A stretch of 64,000 nt of DNA from Monomorium pharaonis. Taxonomy: Eukaryota; Arthropoda; Insecta; Hymenoptera; Formicidae. Below are positions 62,768 through 64,000 of this stretch, piece by piece (the stretch's first letter is position 1; the number at the start of each line of letters is the position of its first letter). A program made the translations under genes and the position numbers. The notes beneath the pieces are model-generated. The model saw only the letters and a program-made list of their open reading frames with translations, was not told the origin of the DNA and did no database searches. Location: NCBI RefSeq assembly GCF_013373865.1, contig NC_050472.1, forward strand, positions 26,085,138 to 26,149,137. Reading direction: 5' to 3'.

Positions 62768-63456
62768 GGAGGGAGCTCGGGTGCCCTTTCTCCTCTTTCC
62801 TCTCTGCTCCCGCGAAGATCGCACGCTGCTCTATTTTGTCGCGCGCACTTTTTTTCGCGTTCTCGTCCCGACGCGACGAAGGAAAATGTCTCGAGGCAAC
62901 GAGCGCTTGGGATGAATTGGAAAAATCGTTTCGTTTATAAACGCGATCGCGACGGTGGGACCACTTTGCCGAATTTTTTGTCGATAGCACAACTGGAAGA
63001 TTGTCACTCGTCACGTAACGCTCGTGACGTGCGCGTGAAAATTTCTTTCGCGCGGGCATCCCTTATCATTAATCATTTATTCGCGCACGATCAATAGAGC
63101 GGCGGTCCACTTTCCAACGACCTTTTCACATACGATCCACACGTTCGCGACAACAAACGGACGTTAATTAGTCGACGCTTCGTCGCGGACGAATCGCAAA
63201 GTGAGTAATCGTAAGCCGGATGTGTATCTATTATCTGTGGATCTCTAGATTCTACGTTACCATGATACAATAAAAATCCATGGAATGTGAATAAACATGT
63301 TTTCTCCTCTCTTTCTTTCAATTAAAGATTCAAAATAAAATCCCTTTAAAATATCACAGGAATAAATTTTTATCCGACATTTTCTGCAGTAGTAAGTTTA
63401 TTTTGCTCACTCATAATTAAAAATTATTAATATTTTTATTGCTGAGATAAAATTTT

Positions 63457-63830
63457 AATCAAAAGAATCAGTCACTAATATTCAGTCTTTTTCAATGTTA
63501 AAAGCAGTAAAAGCAGTGCTTTTTCCCGCATATTTAGTAAAAAAAATAGAGAGAAAAGAGAGGAAAAATGATTGATAAAATAAAGCGCGGTTTTGATTTC
63601 ACAGATTTCACGGTTTTTTCCCAAAAAGGGAAGAAATCCTAAATCAAAAGAATCTGTCATTAATATTCAATCTTTTTGTGAGTTTTGTCTTAAAAGCGAT
63701 TACTTCTTTGTATATATTTTAATAACATCTACTAAAGAAAAGACAAGAAACATAAAGGAGAAAAACGCTCGATGGCGTGGCGCGACCTCGTGATCCTACA
63801 GAAATATCAGATTTCACAGTTTTCCTGCGA
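63457..63830. repeat. Diverged tandem duplication, unit about 185-206 bp
   Basis: AATCAAAAGAATC, TAATATTCA and TCTTTTT at 63457-63492 recur at 63642-63677, and GATTTCAC followed by GGTTTT/GTTTTCC at 63604-63617 recurs at 63810-63824. The offset grows from 185 to 206, so the copies have diverged by indels. No coding capacity. Confidence 0.6.
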
Positions 63831-63908
63831 AGAAAGGAACGAAGGGATTTGCAGAGGAACTGCGGCGCGGAGATTCGCGCGCACAGGATCTCGCACCACA
63901 GGATATGC

Positions 63909-63976
<68 letters not shown>
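63909..63976. repeat. GA microsatellite at window end
   Basis: About 68 bases of GA with one AAA interruption. Confidence 0.95.
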
Positions 63977-63980
<4 letters not shown>

Positions 63981-64000
63981 CCGACGATGAGGAAAGAGAA

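Larger units (their letters stand above)
58110..63450. other. Intergenic region upstream of SoxE
   Basis: No gene supported. 58740-59200 is pyrimidine-rich with CT runs (58800-58851) and open frames on both strands that are low-complexity. 59560-60660 is AT-rich, with homeodomain-type TAATTA motifs and an ACAAT-rich segment (59990-60120) that could be regulatory. CpG-rich DNA lies at 60740-61030, 61640-61990 and 62500-63060. A GAC microsatellite lies at 62740-62767 and GA at 59495-59533. Confidence 0.45.

Noticed and set aside
1..64000. tRNA, rRNA, snRNA, CRISPR or telomeric repeat arrays
   Set aside because: I looked for tRNA B-box motifs, TTAGG runs and regularly spaced repeats and found none convincing; a covariance-model scan was not possible here.

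Overview
The window is nuclear DNA from an insect, most likely a hymenopteran and perhaps an ant. The evidence is a SoxE gene split by insect-style introns, a bantam microRNA identical over its mature sequence to the form I remember from honeybee, many CpG-rich patches alternating with AT-rich DNA, abundant GA/CT microsatellites, and short inverted-repeat transposons. Prokaryotic features (operons, ribosome binding sites, CRISPR) are absent. The placement within Hymenoptera is inference; 'insect' is firm.

Two genes can be supported with confidence. The first is the microRNA gene bantam on the + strand at about 31983-32056, a growth-promoting and anti-apoptotic microRNA. A good splice acceptor about 230 bases upstream of the hairpin suggests that the hairpin lies in an exon of a longer spliced primary transcript. 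The second is a five-exon SoxE-group HMG-box transcription factor (orthologue of fly Sox100B and vertebrate Sox8/9/10) on the - strand, coding from 56666 down to 45113. Its five exons join in frame with consensus GT-AG introns into a 434-residue protein holding the SoxE dimerisation region, a complete HMG box interrupted by an intron, the PPTPPTTP and DQYLPP motifs, and a conserved-looking C-terminus. The two genes are convergent, about 13 kb apart.

Layout: 1-31.7 kb is a gene desert on the 5' side of bantam. It holds a possible 5' exon near 2.2-2.6 kb, a CRE/TATA promoter-like element and a short exon-like segment near 14.1-14.5 kb, and two MITE-like elements (7.7 kb and 17.0 kb). 31.7-32.2 kb is the bantam exon. 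32.2-44.6 kb is intergenic. 44.6-56.7 kb is the SoxE gene with introns of about 5.2 and 4.3 kb and two short ones. 56.7-58.1 kb is a CpG-rich region fitting the SoxE 5' UTR and promoter. 58.1-64 kb is intergenic, ending in a diverged tandem duplication and a GA tract.

No other protein-coding gene is visible. The remaining long open frames are low-complexity or antisense and I rejected them. The non-coding space probably carries enhancers for both developmental genes, but I can only name candidates.
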